Positions 29,809 through 39,152 are shown, numbered from the stretch's first letter. The stretch: DNA of 64,000 nucleotides from Bacillus pinisoli (GCF_023036475.1 NZ_JAJQKI010000003.1:372001-436000), one strand, 5' to 3'. Notes: a model not told the origin generated them from the letters alone. Translations and numbers: made by a program.

Positions 29809-30591
29809 CTATTGCTGTTGTTTCATCCAACTCGTTAAATCTTGTACTACTTTTCGATTCACCTTGGGTGGAAAATAATGTGTATATTCATCAAAGTACC
29901 ATGAATCCACCTTTTTTCCAAGTTCCTTTAACCTTTTTTCAAGTCGAAAGGAGTGTTCAATCGTGACATTCTGATCCTTTCTGCCATGGATAATGAGGAC
30001 AGGAGCTTGAATTTTTTCAATATAAAACAATGGTGTTCTAGACGCATATTGTTCCGGTACCTTATTAGGTGACCCTCCAATTACTCGTTTCATCATTCTT
30101 CTAAGATCAATTCGTTCTTTGTAAGTCAGAGCCATATCAGTGACCCCTCCCCAAGATACAATTGATTTGACTGTAGAATCAATGATCCCAGTAAATAACG
30201 CCATAACTCCACCTCTAGAAAATCCAAAGACATGGATTCTTTCAGGATTCACTTTTTTGTGTTGCTTAAGTAAAGTTAAGGCAGCAAGCGCATCGTTTCG
30301 ATCTTCACCAGCGAAATCTTCATTGCCCTCTCCTCCCTGATTTCCCCTATAAAAAGGAGCCATAACGACAAATCCTTCTGATGCAAACTGCACAATTCTT
30401 CCAATTCGAACCATTCCTACATTTTTGATTCCGCCTCTTAAATAGAGGAATCCATCATATTCACCTTCTTCTTTCGGGGCAGCAAGAAGTCCTTTTATCT
30501 TTAATCCCTGACATAAATATGTAACGATATATAGCTCTATTTTGGAACTTGGTGAAGGAAACCTTTGTTTATCAATAATCGTCCCATCCAC
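29809..30591 (-). CDS. ytmA: Alpha/beta hydrolase YtmA (prolyl-oligopeptidase-like)
   Basis: About 260 residues. The nucleophile motif is GFSRGG, the Asp is in HGRKDQNV and the His in YTHYF, a complete catalytic triad of the S9-like hydrolase fold. Natural substrate unknown. I place the start at GTG 30589-30591 because GGAGGG lies 7 bases upstream, and the length then matches B. subtilis YtmA (about 257). An upstream ATG would make it 12 residues longer but without a ribosome site. Confidence 0.87.
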   Translation of the reverse strand: MDGTIIDKQRFPSPSSKIELYIVTYLCQGLKIKGLLAAPKEEGEYDGFLYLRGGIKNVGMVRIGRIVQFASEGFVVMAPFYRGNQGGEGNEDFAGEDRNDALAALTLLKQHKKVNPERIHVFGFSRGGVMALFTGIIDSTVKSIVSWGGVTDMALTYKERIDLRRMMKRVIGGSPNKVPEQYASRTPLFYIEKIQAPVLIIHGRKDQNVTIEHSFRLEKRLKELGKKVDSWYFDEYTHYFPPKVNRKVVQDLTSWMKQQQ

Positions 30592-30698
30592 GTTGTGTCC
30601 CTCCTTTCTTAAATTTCTTGTAGGCATTCACACATTTTTGTCACCAACATATTGTATGGGTAAGTAATTACTTATTCATTTATTTATAGGAGGTAACC

Positions 30699-31697
30699 AT
30701 GATGCGGTACATTAAGACATTTAGTATATTCATCGTATCAATAATATTTATACTAGGCATGAGTGCCTGCGGTCAAAGCGATGTTCAAAAAGTGAGAGTT
30801 GGTGAAGTGACCCACTCGATCTTCTACGCTCCTCAATATGTTGCCCTAACTGAAGGATTTTTTGAAGAAGAAGGATTGGAAGTTGAGCTTCAAGGAACAT
30901 TTGGTGGCGACAAGACCATGACAGCTCTCTTATCCGATGGGATAGACATTGCACTTGTCGGTTCAGAAACATCCATTTACGTGTATGCCCAAGGTGCAAC
31001 AGATCCAGTTATCAATTTCGCACAATTGACACAAACCGATGGTACATTCCTTGTATCTCGTGAAAAAATTGATAACTTCTCATGGGATCAACTAAAGGGA
31101 AGTACCTTCTTAGGCCAACGAAAAGGCGGTATGCCTCAAATGGTTGGTGAATTTGTTCTTAAGAAAAACGGAATTAATCCACAACAGGATTTAGAATTAA
31201 TTCAAAACATTGAGTTTGCTAATATTGCTAATGCCTTTGCATCTGGTACGGGTGACTTTGTCCAGTTATTTGAACCAACTGCTAGTATCTTTGAACAAGA
31301 AGGCAAAGGACATATCATTGCTTCATTCGGTAAAGAATCCGGTCATGTTCCTTATACGACATTTATGACTAAACAAAGCTACCTTGATGAAAACAAAGAA
31401 ACTATTGAAAAATTTACACGAGCAATCTATAAAGCTCAGCAATGGGTGGAGTCACACTCAGCGAAAGAAATTGCTGAATCCATCTCCCCTCAATTTGAGG
31501 ATACCCCAATTGAGCTAATTGAAACAGTAGTGGCCCGTTACAAGGAGCAAGGTTCATTTGCCACAAATCCTATTTTAGATCAGGAAGAATGGCAAAACTT
31601 ACAAAACATTATGGATGAAGCAGGTGAACTACCAACTAAGGTGGAGCATGGTGTCCTTGTGAATACTGACATTGCGGAAAGCATCATCTCAGAATAA
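30699..31697 (+). CDS. ytlA: ABC transporter substrate-binding lipoprotein YtlA
   Basis: A 332-residue lipoprotein with a signal peptide ending in the lipobox GMSAC (Cys near residue 26). The mature part is of the NMT1/SsuA-like fold (VGEVTHSIFYAPQYVA, TFGGDKTMTAL). Such proteins deliver sulfonates, nitrate or thiamine precursors; the ligand here is unknown. AGGAGG lies 5 bases upstream of the first of two adjacent ATGs. It is followed at once by its ATPase and permease genes. No TPP or S-box element was seen upstream. Confidence 0.88.
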   Translation: MMRYIKTFSIFIVSIIFILGMSACGQSDVQKVRVGEVTHSIFYAPQYVALTEGFFEEEGLEVELQGTFGGDKTMTALLSDGIDIALVGSETSIYVYAQGATDPVINFAQLTQTDGTFLVSREKIDNFSWDQLKGSTFLGQRKGGMPQMVGEFVLKKNGINPQQDLELIQNIEFANIANAFASGTGDFVQLFEPTASIFEQEGKGHIIASFGKESGHVPYTTFMTKQSYLDENKETIEKFTRAIYKAQQWVESHSAKEIAESISPQFEDTPIELIETVVARYKEQGSFATNPILDQEEWQNLQNIMDEAGELPTKVEHGVLVNTDIAESIISE

Positions 31698-31710
31698 AGG
31701 AGATGAGAAT

Positions 31711-32478
31711 ATGAGCTTCTTATCAATAAAAAATATTCATCACACTTATTTTACAAAAGAAACGACGACAACAGCTCTAGAAGACATTTCCCTTTCGATA
31801 GAGGAAGGAGAGTTTATCTCCTTTCTCGGCCCTAGTGGCTGTGGAAAAACAACTCTTCTTTCGATAATTGCTGGATTGATTCCACCGACTGAAGGTGAAA
31901 TTAACATAGATGGTAAGAAAGTAACAAAGCCCGAATCAACAATCGGGTATATGCTTCAACAGGATTATTTATTTCCCTGGAAGACGATAGAAGAAAATAC
32001 TCTGTTAGGTCCTCTTATCACTAAAACAAAAAATAATCAAAAAAGAGAGTCCGCTCGCAGGCTTTTAAGAGAAATGGACTTACTTGATGTTGAAAACTTA
32101 TATCCAAGTCAATTATCTGGAGGCATGCGTCAACGTGTGGCTCTCGTGAGAACATTAATAAATGAGCCTAAAATTTTGCTCCTTGATGAACCATTTTCAG
32201 CGTTAGATTACCAGACTAAGTTAAAGCTAGAGAATTTAGTTTCTACCACATTAAAGAACTTTAATAAAACGGCTTTACTTGTCACACATGATATCGGAGA
32301 AGCCATTGCGATGAGTGATCGTATATTTTTATTAGCTGCCAACCCAGGACGCATTGCTAAGACCTTCTTAGTTCCTCAAGAACTTAGAGAAGAAAAGCCC
32401 TTTGATGCAAGGCAGCATCCATCCTATTCAAAGCTATTTCAAGCGATTTGGAAGGAGCTGGAGTCTCTTGAAAATTGA
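31711..32478 (+). CDS. ytlC: ABC transporter ATP-binding protein YtlC
   Basis: A 255-residue ATPase. Walker A is GPSGCGKTT, the Q-loop lies in [10 protein letters not shown], the signature is LSGGMRQR and Walker B is [11 protein letters not shown]; the H-loop is LVTHD. It belongs to the nitrate/sulfonate/taurine (TauB/SsuB) type. The start at 31711 has GGAG 8 bases upstream, which decides against an earlier in-frame start inside ytlA. It energises import with YtlA and YtlD. Confidence 0.92.
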   Translation: MSFLSIKNIHHTYFTKETTTTALEDISLSIEEGEFISFLGPSGCGKTTLLSIIAGLIPPTEGEINIDGKKVTKPESTIGYMLQQDYLFPWKTIEENTLLGPLITKTKNNQKRESARRLLREMDLLDVENLYPSQLSGGMRQRVALVRTLINEPKILLLDEPFSALDYQTKLKLENLVSTTLKNFNKTALLVTHDIGEAIAMSDRIFLLAANPGRIAKTFLVPQELREEKPFDARQHPSYSKLFQAIWKELESLEN

Positions 32479-33274
32479 ACAAGATGTCCATACACTACAT
32501 CAGCAGTATTTATATAAATTAAAAAAAGAAAAGCACTGGGTCCGGTTTTATCAACTTCTCATTTTCGTTATGTTTTTTGGTCTGTGGGAGTTCTCAAGTC
32601 GGTTAAATTGGATTGATCCGTTATTGTTCAGCAGTCCTAGCAAAATTTTTGATTTACTGCTAACTAAAATTTCGGACGGTACTCTCTTAACACATACATC
32701 AATTACCCTATTCGAAACAGTGTTAGGGTTTATTATTGGTACGGCTTTAGGAACATTTATGGCAGCAATCCTTTGGTGGTCACCGATTATTTCTAAAGTT
32801 TTGGATCCCTATTTAGTCATTTTAAATGCCCTTCCGAAGGTAGCACTAGGTCCCATTTTAATCGTGGCACTTGGTCCAAATTTTGGCTCTATTATCGCGA
32901 TGGGAGCTATTATTTCTGTTATTATTACCACCATTGTTATCTACACCTCTTTTAAAGAGGTTGATCCTAATTATGTAAAAGTCCTACGCACCTTTGGGGC
33001 AACAAGAGGACAGTGCTTTAAGGAGGCGATTCTACCCGCTTCGTTTCCAGCTATCATATCTACCCTTAAGGTTAACGTTGGCCTATCTTGGGTAGGTGTC
33101 ATCGTTGGGGAATTTCTTGTGTCCTCGAAAGGTTTAGGATACATGATTATATATGGTTTTCAGGTATTCAACTTCACGTTAGTTTTACTAAGTTTATTAT
33201 TAATTGCGTTCTTTGCAACGATTATGTATCAAGGTATTGAATGGTTAGAAAAGAAGTTAATCCGGCATCATTAG
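32468..33274 (+). CDS. ytlD: ABC transporter permease YtlD
   Basis: About 268 residues with six membrane segments and the EAA loop ([23 protein letters not shown]) typical of the SsuC/TauC permeases. The start is probably the TTG at 32468-32470 with GGAG just upstream; it overlaps the ytlC end by 11 bases. A longer frame from 32402 would lie wholly inside ytlC and lacks a site. It completes the ytlACD importer. A small hairpin (AGGTGAACG...TTCACCT, about 33290-33310) follows. Confidence 0.88.
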   Translation: MKIEQDVHTLHQQYLYKLKKEKHWVRFYQLLIFVMFFGLWEFSSRLNWIDPLLFSSPSKIFDLLLTKISDGTLLTHTSITLFETVLGFIIGTALGTFMAAILWWSPIISKVLDPYLVILNALPKVALGPILIVALGPNFGSIIAMGAIISVIITTIVIYTSFKEVDPNYVKVLRTFGATRGQCFKEAILPASFPAIISTLKVNVGLSWVGVIVGEFLVSSKGLGYMIIYGFQVFNFTLVLLSLLLIAFFATIMYQGIEWLEKKLIRHH

Positions 33275-33335
33275 CCCTGTAGTCTTCGGAAGGTGAACGC
33301 CCTTCACCTTCTCAAGATGAATCAAAAGAAAGTAA

Positions 33336-33361
33336 AAAGCACCTGATTTTACCAGGTGACT
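33336..33361. terminator. Terminator between ytlD and ytkD
   Basis: CACCTG (33340-33345) pairs with CAGGTG (33353-33358). Reading on the minus strand, GCTTTTTACTTT follows the stem, so it mainly serves ytkD and overlaps its stop. Confidence 0.7.
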
Positions 33362-33831
33362 GTTCTTACATATTGTTTAATATACTCTAAGCTGTGACGT
33401 AACACATCGTCTTTCATAATGAAGCTAAATCGTCCATCTAAAGAGACGTCATCAGGTAAAAATGGGAGAAGCACAGGACCATTTGTCTCAAAATACGTAC
33501 TTTGCTTTTCAATTGTACGTACTTCTGCAAAATAAATATTTTTAATAATGACTTTTTCTTTTCCTGCTACCTTATACTGTCCGATGTATCTTAAAGAATG
33601 AACAATACCGCCTGTCTCTTCCTTTACTTCGCGGATCGCAGCCTCATCTGGACTTTCCCCTTTTTCTACCTTCCCCCCTGGAAATTCAAGTCCCCTTCTT
33701 GAATGAGAGGTTAATAACCATTGGTCCATATAACGACAAATAACCCAAACATGTTTGGGATTTTTAGAGTAAGGATGATCCTGAAAAGAAAGAAGCACTT
33801 TATTTTTGTAATGATCTATAAAGGTAAACAT
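33349..33831 (-). CDS. ytkD: Nudix hydrolase YtkD
   Basis: About 160 residues with the Nudix box starting GGKVEKGESPDEAAIREV and closing with KEETGG. B. subtilis YtkD is an antimutator nucleoside triphosphatase (8-oxo-dGTP and others) in sporulation and stress. KHVWVICRYMDQWLLTSH and FSFIMKDDVLRHSL are shared with it. The ATG at 33829-33831 has GGAG 8 bases upstream and gives the B. subtilis length. The longer in-frame start would add 20 residues not present in the family. Confidence 0.9.
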   Translation of the reverse strand: MFTFIDHYKNKVLLSFQDHPYSKNPKHVWVICRYMDQWLLTSHSRRGLEFPGGKVEKGESPDEAAIREVKEETGGIVHSLRYIGQYKVAGKEKVIIKNIYFAEVRTIEKQSTYFETNGPVLLPFLPDDVSLDGRFSFIMKDDVLRHSLEYIKQYVRTVTW

Positions 33832-33912
33832 ATATCGATCTCCATCTTTTGCATTTGTTACGATAATATCATAAGCCGTAGATTGAAGCACACCTAAAGA
33901 TTTTCAGTGAGA

Positions 33913-33938
33913 AAGACCTGGCACGGGCCAGGTCTCTT
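33913..33938. terminator. Hairpin upstream of ytkD
   Basis: AGACCTGG pairs with CCAGGTCT around six bases, with TTTC on the minus-strand side. It could terminate minus-strand transcripts arriving through the adjacent MITE. Confidence 0.5.
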
Positions 33939-33943
33939 ATGAA

Positions 33944-34135
33944 GGCTGGTTTCGTATAGATTGTTGCTTTCGTAAAAATCGCAAAAGCCGGATTTTTACT
34001 TGGTAGTACAGTGTCTCTTCTTGAAAATTAGAGAGTTGCTCTTTTCTAACCTAAAAAATCCGTTTAATTATTTTAAATACTGTGAAATTGCTTAAATATA
34101 AGATTGAAAAGGCAACAATATTTTAGAAAAGAGCC
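33944..34135 (-). mobile_element. MITE-like element, copy C (192 bp, reversed)
   Basis: In reverse orientation it runs GGCTCTTTTCTAAAATATTGTTGC to GCAACAATCTATACGAAACCAGCC, with the internal TTAGAAAAGAGCAACTCTCT and TCCGGCTTTTG blocks. The flanking octamers (CTTATGAA and ATTTGTTA) do not match, so the target duplication is lost or rearranged. Confidence 0.8.
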
Positions 34136-34172
34136 ATTTGTTAAAAGCTACATCACCCTTTATCAAAAAGGA

Positions 34173-34493
34173 TTAATCGTTCTGCTTTTGATCGAGGAAC
34201 CCTTGATCTTCAATGAATTTTTTTGTTTCCTGATCTCCTAATTGATAAATAAATTGATACACCTTCTGCATCGTTGCATCATAGGCATCATTCGTTGGAT
34301 CATGGTGATATTCAATATAAGGCGTATGCGCTCGATAAAAACCTTGCCAATCTGTAGAATATATTTGATCAAAGTACTCACGAAGCTGAACGATTTCATC
34401 TTCTGTAGCTTCAATTTTGTAGTTCCAAGGCGAAGCCGTTCTAATTTGTGAGATTTCACCGTTTGCTAAAGAAATATAGTACGTTTTTTTCAC
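34173..34493 (-). CDS. Hypothetical protein, 106 aa
   Basis: A soluble acidic protein with many aromatic residues (MKKTYYISLANGEISQIRT opening; DWQGFYRAHTPYIEYHHD in the middle). The start is GTG at 34491-34493 with GGAG 10 bases upstream. It lies downstream of a holin-like gene on the same strand. I recognise no domain. The length and clean start suggest a real Bacillus-specific gene. Confidence 0.65.
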   Translation of the reverse strand: MKKTYYISLANGEISQIRTASPWNYKIEATEDEIVQLREYFDQIYSTDWQGFYRAHTPYIEYHHDPTNDAYDATMQKVYQFIYQLGDQETKKFIEDQGFLDQKQND

Positions 34494-34557
34494 TTTACAT
34501 CAGCTCCTTACAGGTTTACCTTTGATTATTTTCTCTCAAGAGTAGCTGTAATATTCT

Positions 34558-34956
34558 TTACTTCTTTTTAGACTTAGATTTAAAGAGCTGAATGACTTTA
34601 ATTAAGAAGACGGGTATCGGTAATCCCACCCTTTTCGCATTCTCAATGATTGATATTATTTCATTCATAATATAAAAAATGACTGTCGCATCTCGAACAA
34701 GGTGGTTTACCCCAATAACCATGTCAATCATATGAGCAACAGATACCAATGCAAAAATTAAAAGCTTCTGAGCAATTCCTTTGAACCCAATACGACTACT
34801 AAGCTTTTTCTCAATCGCTGCTGCTATGACACCTGTTGTATAATCAAGCATAATCATAAAGGTTAACACGGTTAGTAAAGAATTCCAGCCGCCAAATAAA
34901 TATGAGGATACTGAGCCTGCCACGGATACAAACATTATCATGGAGTATTCCTTCAA
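34558..34956 (-). CDS. Holin family membrane protein (phage_holin_4/TcdE-like)
   Basis: About 132 residues with three or four membrane segments, the phrase LTVLTFMIMLDYTTGVIAAA, and a basic Lys/Ser C-terminus, all typical of the Cph1/TcdE holin family. The start is TTG at 34954-34956 with GGAGG 5 bases upstream. B. subtilis has ytkC near here, which may be the counterpart. No endolysin or other phage gene is adjacent, so a prophage is not implied. It may act in secretion or autolysis. Confidence 0.75.
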   Translation of the reverse strand: MKEYSMIMFVSVAGSVSSYLFGGWNSLLTVLTFMIMLDYTTGVIAAAIEKKLSSRIGFKGIAQKLLIFALVSVAHMIDMVIGVNHLVRDATVIFYIMNEIISIIENAKRVGLPIPVFLIKVIQLFKSKSKKK

Positions 34957-35159
34957 GATATCCTCCCTCCTTTTCCCGAGTACGGGCTTGTTCTATTGGA
35001 ATGCCCGAAATAGCAAACTGACAATTACACAAAGATTTAGCGCATCTCAGACAAGTCCATACCATATACTATTCGAAATAGGGAAAATGGGAAGGGTATT
35101 TATCCTAGGGTTTGTGCATTGTATTAGATAAGAAACTTAACAAAGAGGGTGAAAGGATT

Positions 35160-35417
35160 ATGAAACTGGTAGATGAATTATATGAAATGTATAAACACCA
35201 TTTCACAGGGGATGAAGAAGATATTGATATCATCGCATTTTCTGTACTAGAGCAACTCAATCGAAAAAATATGTTTAACCTCCTTAACGAACTAGAGGAT
35301 CAAGAACTATACGACCTCGTAGGTCTATACCTCATAGAAGGACTCAAAGGAAAACTAGCCAAAGAAGGCCTCCTACCTATGAAAGAAGCCAACCAAGAAA
35401 AAAGGACCATACATTAA
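35160..35417 (+). CDS. DUF6154-like small protein, 85 aa
   Basis: An acidic, helical protein beginning MKLVDELYEMYKHHF. I recall this pattern from a conserved Bacillus family (DUF6154), though I could not check it. The ATG at 35160 follows GAGGGTGAAAGG. An in-frame ATG 16 codons earlier has no ribosome site. It is divergent from the holin gene, and the 128-bp repeat array begins immediately after its stop. Confidence 0.7.
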   Translation: MKLVDELYEMYKHHFTGDEEDIDIIAFSVLEQLNRKNMFNLLNELEDQELYDLVGLYLIEGLKGKLAKEGLLPMKEANQEKRTIH

Positions 35418-35421
35418 CCGA

Positions 35422-35906
35422 TATGCTAAAGCGGCTCGCTTAGGCCCGACAAGCAAATGTTCCTGGGACAAAGAAAAGGTGGGGTTTCCTTTTATTTGTC
35501 CCAGGGTTATTTGACTCGAGGGCCTAGCCGCTGAAGCTAGACATACCGAAAAGCTGAAGCGGCTTGCTTAGGCCCGACAAGCAAATGTTCCTGGGACAAA
35601 GAAAAGGTGGGTTTCCTTTTATTTGGCACAGGGTTATTTGACTCGAGGGCCTAGCCGCTGAAGCTAGACAAAACCGAAAAGCTGAAGCGCCCTGCTTAGC
35701 CCTGACAAGCAAATGTTCTGACCAGAAGAAAAGGGTGGGCTTTCCCTTTGCTTCTGGTCAGGTTATTTGACTCGAAGGGCTGGGCGCTGAAGCTAGACAA
35801 ACCGAAAAGCTGAAGCGGCTCGTTCAGGCCTGACAAGCAAATGTTCCTGGGCCAAAGAAAAGGTGGGCTTTCCTTTTATTTGGCCCAGGGTTATTTGACT
35901 CGAGGC
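35422..35906. repeat. Four-unit tandem array, exact 128-bp period, of a palindromic structured repeat
   Basis: The AGCGSCY landmark starts at 35430, 35558, 35686 and 35814, exactly 128 bases apart; the fourth unit stops before its right outer arm. Each full unit can fold into nested stems. The outer one is AGCGGCT with AGCCGCT, then AGGCCC with GGGCCT, CAAAT with ATTTG, CTGGGACAAA with TTTGTCCCAG, and AAAAGG with CCTTTT. Unit 3 changes both sides together (AGCGCCC/GGGCGCT; CTGACCAGAAG/CTTCTGGTCAG; AGCCCT/AGGGCT). No open frame is conserved. It fills the gap between the DUF6154-like gene and threonine aldolase; 35907-36029 holds only a pair of TGTGCAATTC motifs 21 bases apart. Confidence 0.92.
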
Positions 35907-36027
35907 CAACGATCATACCAACTACACCTCAAAAATTGGCTTTTGTGCAATTCCCCTCGAGTTCTGTGCAATTCGGTCCCATATCTCAATAACTTACTTA
36001 TAAATACTAATGAAATAGGCTTTTCCC

Positions 36028-36058
36028 AACCAAAAAAGAGAGGTGCTAGTCCTCTCCC
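36028..36058 (-). terminator. Terminator after threonine aldolase
   Basis: On the minus strand GAGAGG pairs with CCTCTC across GACTAGCA-type loop bases, followed by TTTTTTGG. Confidence 0.75.
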
Positions 36059-36076
36059 TCCTAAAAACCTATTATA

Positions 36077-37111
36077 TTACGCGTAAACACTAAATAATTT
36101 AGACATTTTTGAGATTACTTGGTCGATTTGCTCAGTCGTTACATCATAATGTGTGGTGAAGCGAATCATTGATGGACCAAATGCCACCGCTAGTATACCT
36201 TCTCCCTTTAACTTTTCAAGAAACTCAGTAGCAGGTATGTTAAGTTTCTGGATATCCACTAATACGATATTCGTATCAACATGATTTACGACAGTAAGTG
36301 CAGAAATGTTGGAAATACCTTCTTCAAGACGTTTAGCATTCGCATGGTCTTCACTTAGTCGATCCACCATCTCCGTCAAAGCAATATAACCTGGTGCCGC
36401 AATTACACCCGCTTGACGCAAACCTCCCCCTAAACGTTTACGCCACTTCCTTGCTCTCCGAATAAAATCCTTATCTCCTGCAAGAATAGATCCAACTGGA
36501 GAACCTAGCCCCTTAGATAAACATATTTGAACAGTTGTCGTGTATTTGGTGAATTCTGAAACAGGCTGATTTAGCGCGACTGCTGCGTTAAATAAACGTG
36601 CTCCATCCAAATGTACGGGGATCTTATATCGTGTAGAAATTTCATAAATAGCTTTCATATTATCAAGCGGTACAATAGCGCCCCCCGCTCGGTTATGTGT
36701 GTTTTCAAGGCAAATTAAAGAAGTTTCAGGTACATGAATGTCCTCTCCCCGGATCGCTGCTTCCACATGTGCTGGATTCATGGCCCCTCTATTTCCTTTA
36801 ATGGTTCTTGGTTGTACACCTGCAAAAGCAGAAATCGCAGCTGCTTCATAATAAAATAGGTGAGACTCTTCTTCTAAGATAATTTCGTTTCCTGGCTGGC
36901 AATGAGTTAATACCGCAATCTGATTACCTTGCGTTCCACTCGTCACAAACAGTGCCGCTTCTTTACCAAGAACTTCAGCCGCCTTTTCCTCTAACTTGTT
37001 AATCGTCGGGTCTTCCCCATACACATCATCGCCGAGTTCCGCCTCATAACTCGCCTTTCTCATCTTTTCTGTTGGTTTCGTTACTGTATCACTACGTAAA
37101 TCAATGACCAT
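36077..37111 (-). CDS. ltaE: Low-specificity L-threonine aldolase
   Basis: A 344-residue PLP enzyme of the beta-eliminating-lyase group that cleaves L-threonine/allo-threonine to glycine and acetaldehyde. The opening IDLRSDTVTKPTEKMR, the Asp in VHLDGARLFNAAV and the PLP lysine in CLSKGLGSPVGS are family hallmarks. GAGGAG lies 8 bases from the ATG. It stands alone between terminators. The gene name varies between species (ltaE, ltaA), so the function is surer than the symbol. Confidence 0.93.
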   Translation of the reverse strand: MVIDLRSDTVTKPTEKMRKASYEAELGDDVYGEDPTINKLEEKAAEVLGKEAALFVTSGTQGNQIAVLTHCQPGNEIILEEESHLFYYEAAAISAFAGVQPRTIKGNRGAMNPAHVEAAIRGEDIHVPETSLICLENTHNRAGGAIVPLDNMKAIYEISTRYKIPVHLDGARLFNAAVALNQPVSEFTKYTTTVQICLSKGLGSPVGSILAGDKDFIRRARKWRKRLGGGLRQAGVIAAPGYIALTEMVDRLSEDHANAKRLEEGISNISALTVVNHVDTNIVLVDIQKLNIPATEFLEKLKGEGILAVAFGPSMIRFTTHYDVTTEQIDQVISKMSKLFSVYA

Positions 37112-37239
37112 TTTCTCAGCTCCTCTAAACGCATCTTTTAAGAAATATTATATCATGCTCCATATATTTCAGGTTACGAAATATATGGGAACTCCAAGAT
37201 TTTTTAGTCTATTAAAGTCACTTCATTTTACTAATAGAA

Positions 37240-37278
37240 CGAAAAAATCCTCACTTCGTATGAGAAGTAAGGATAGTA
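37240..37278 (-). terminator. Terminator after the PAS sensor kinase
   Basis: On the minus strand ATCCTTACTTC pairs with GAAGTGAGGAT, followed by TTTTTTCG. Confidence 0.78.
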
Positions 37279-37288
37279 TTGGACTTTT

Positions 37289-38521
37289 TCATCCACTTTT
37301 TAACATGGGTTGCGTCACTGTCGGCATAATAATCTCAATTGTTGTACCTTGATTTACTTTACTTTCTATGAATATTCGACCTTCATGACTCTCTATGATC
37401 TTAAAACAAGTCATTAGGCCTAGGCCTGTCCCCTTTTCTTTAGTGGTATAAAACGGCTCCCCTAACGAAGATATGCGCTCCTCAGGTATACCCTTACCTT
37501 GATCCACAATACTTATAGAGACTTTACCTTCTTCTTTTTCCATAATTGATACATTAATTTCCCCGCCGTTTGGCATCGCTTCAATTGAATTTTTTAGAAG
37601 GTTAATAAATACCTGCTTCACTTGATTTTTCTCACAGTTGACTAAAGTTAGTTCTGTATCATATGAGGTGTGAATCTCAATATTGTTTAGAATAGATTGA
37701 GTACTAATTAACGTGACAACCTCAGTCATTAACCCCTTAATATCTTGCTCCTTGTATATTGTAGCACTTGGTTTAGCGAGAATTAAAAATTCTCCTAATA
37801 TAGAGTCTATACGATCTAACTCTGAGAATACGATGTTAAAATGTTTCTCTTCCAGAGGATGAGTTTTTAAAAGTTGTATAAATCCTTTAATTGAAGTAAG
37901 CGGATTCCGTATTTCATGCGCGATTCCTGCTGCCATTTGCCCTACAATCGCAAGCTTTTCCGATTTCTGCAGAAGACGCTCGGTTTCTTCTTTTCGGGTG
38001 GTTATATCTTTTCCTATTGTTAGCAACGCCTGTTTCTCACCAAAATTAATAGACAATGAGGATTCCTCAAAGAAAAAAGAGGACTGATCTAAACGTCTTA
38101 ATTTGTATGAGCAGCTGTGAATAGGATGTTTTTCTTTCTTCGCTTGCCTCAATCGCTCTTTAAAACGTTCTTTATATTCTTTGTCGATATAATTAAGGAT
38201 TGACTCTCCAATTAACTGTTCCTTTTCCTGAGCTCCCATTAGATGAACCGCAGCCTTATTTATATAGATAATGGTATGTTTCTCATGGATAAATACCGCT
38301 TCAGGTAAAGAGTCAAGTAACTGCTTGTAGCTTTCTACATTCGCATTGGCTTTTTTTTCATAATATCTAGCTTTATCGAATTGCCAGCCAACTAGCCAAG
38401 CAATCGTTGTAAAAATAAAGAAATCTATAGTAAAAAAGTCATCATGTCCAACAAATTTTTGATAGGAAGTAAATATAATAGAAATAAGGACCAACACAAT
38501 TTGACCGGAATAATTTATCAT
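37289..38521 (-). CDS. Membrane-anchored PAS sensor histidine kinase (sporulation-kinase type)
   Basis: A 410-residue kinase. Two membrane segments (about 5-20 and 30-48) are followed by a PAS domain (about 65-180), a HisKA domain with the phospho-acceptor in AHEIRNPLTSIKGF, and an ATPase domain with NLLKNSIEAM (N box), DQGKGIP (G1) and GTGLGLMTC (G2). The layout matches the B. subtilis Kin sporulation kinases. No response regulator is adjacent, so it is an orphan, and Spo0F is a plausible partner. GAGG lies 7 bases from the ATG. Confidence 0.88.
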   Translation of the reverse strand: MINYSGQIVLVLISIIFTSYQKFVGHDDFFTIDFFIFTTIAWLVGWQFDKARYYEKKANANVESYKQLLDSLPEAVFIHEKHTIIYINKAAVHLMGAQEKEQLIGESILNYIDKEYKERFKERLRQAKKEKHPIHSCSYKLRRLDQSSFFFEESSLSINFGEKQALLTIGKDITTRKEETERLLQKSEKLAIVGQMAAGIAHEIRNPLTSIKGFIQLLKTHPLEEKHFNIVFSELDRIDSILGEFLILAKPSATIYKEQDIKGLMTEVVTLISTQSILNNIEIHTSYDTELTLVNCEKNQVKQVFINLLKNSIEAMPNGGEINVSIMEKEEGKVSISIVDQGKGIPEERISSLGEPFYTTKEKGTGLGLMTCFKIIESHEGRIFIESKVNQGTTIEIIMPTVTQPMLKSG

Positions 38522-38679
38522 CTCTATACCTCTTACTCATATACTTTTAGATATATTTTACCATAACTCATTTTAAACCTGTGATAAATTTCCTAACAAC
38601 GCCGTTCCCTTTAAAAAAAGTCCTATAAGAGCTCAGTAAGTAGGCGGAATTAAACGCTCTCGTAAAAAACGGCATAAAA

Positions 38680-38710
38680 ATAGGCCCAGAGATAACTCTG
38701 AACCTTAATT
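38680..38710 (-). terminator. Terminator after dps
   Basis: On the minus strand AGGTTCAGA pairs with TCTGGGCCT using G-U pairs, then TTTTTA follows. Confidence 0.65.
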
Positions 38711-38711
38711 A

Positions 38712-39152
38712 TTACTTACCAAGAAACGAGGTTAGCATCCAAACATGCTTTTCTAAACTTTGGTGGATTGCTAAAAGCATATCGCCGGTTGTTTCATCTC
38801 CAACCTCTTCTGCTAGACTCATTCCTTCCTTTAACTCACCAATCATCGTGTTAAAGTCATCTACAATCGACTGAACCATTTGGTTTGCATCTTCTTGACC
38901 CGTTGCTTCACTTACAGAAGATTGTTCTAGAATCTCTCTCATCGTCGCGACTGGCGTACCGTCGATTGCTAGTAGGCGTTCTGCCAACTCATCAATGTGG
39001 ACAGCTGCTTCTGTATATAGCTCCTCAAATTTATCATGTAATGTAAAGAATTGTGGACCTTTTACAAACCAATGGAAGTTATGTAACTTTACATAAAGTA
39101 CATTCCAATTGGCTACTTGTCCGTTTACTAGTGTTGTTAATTTATTTCCCAT
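38712..39152 (-). CDS. dps: Dps family DNA-binding ferritin
   Basis: A 146-residue mini-ferritin. The ferroxidase site residues lie in [24 protein letters not shown] (paired His and acidic positions) and [14 protein letters not shown]. It stores iron and protects DNA from peroxide. Position between the Nudix region and ytzI matches B. subtilis ytkB (dps). I use the ATG at 39150-39152 with GAGGAG 7 bases upstream; an upstream extension of 35 residues is rejected for lack of a site. Confidence 0.92.
   Translation of the reverse strand: MGNKLTTLVNGQVANWNVLYVKLHNFHWFVKGPQFFTLHDKFEELYTEAAVHIDELAERLLAIDGTPVATMREILEQSSVSEATGQEDANQMVQSIVDDFNTMIGELKEGMSLAEEVGDETTGDMLLAIHQSLEKHVWMLTSFLGK

Noticed and set aside
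34558..34956. Prophage remnant signalled by a holin gene
   Set aside because: No endolysin, structural, integrase or attachment sequences nearby; holin-family genes are common in Bacillus chromosomes.
35422..35906. CRISPR array
   Set aside because: The repeats are about 128 bases and near-complete copies; there is no short repeat with unique spacers and no cas gene in the window.
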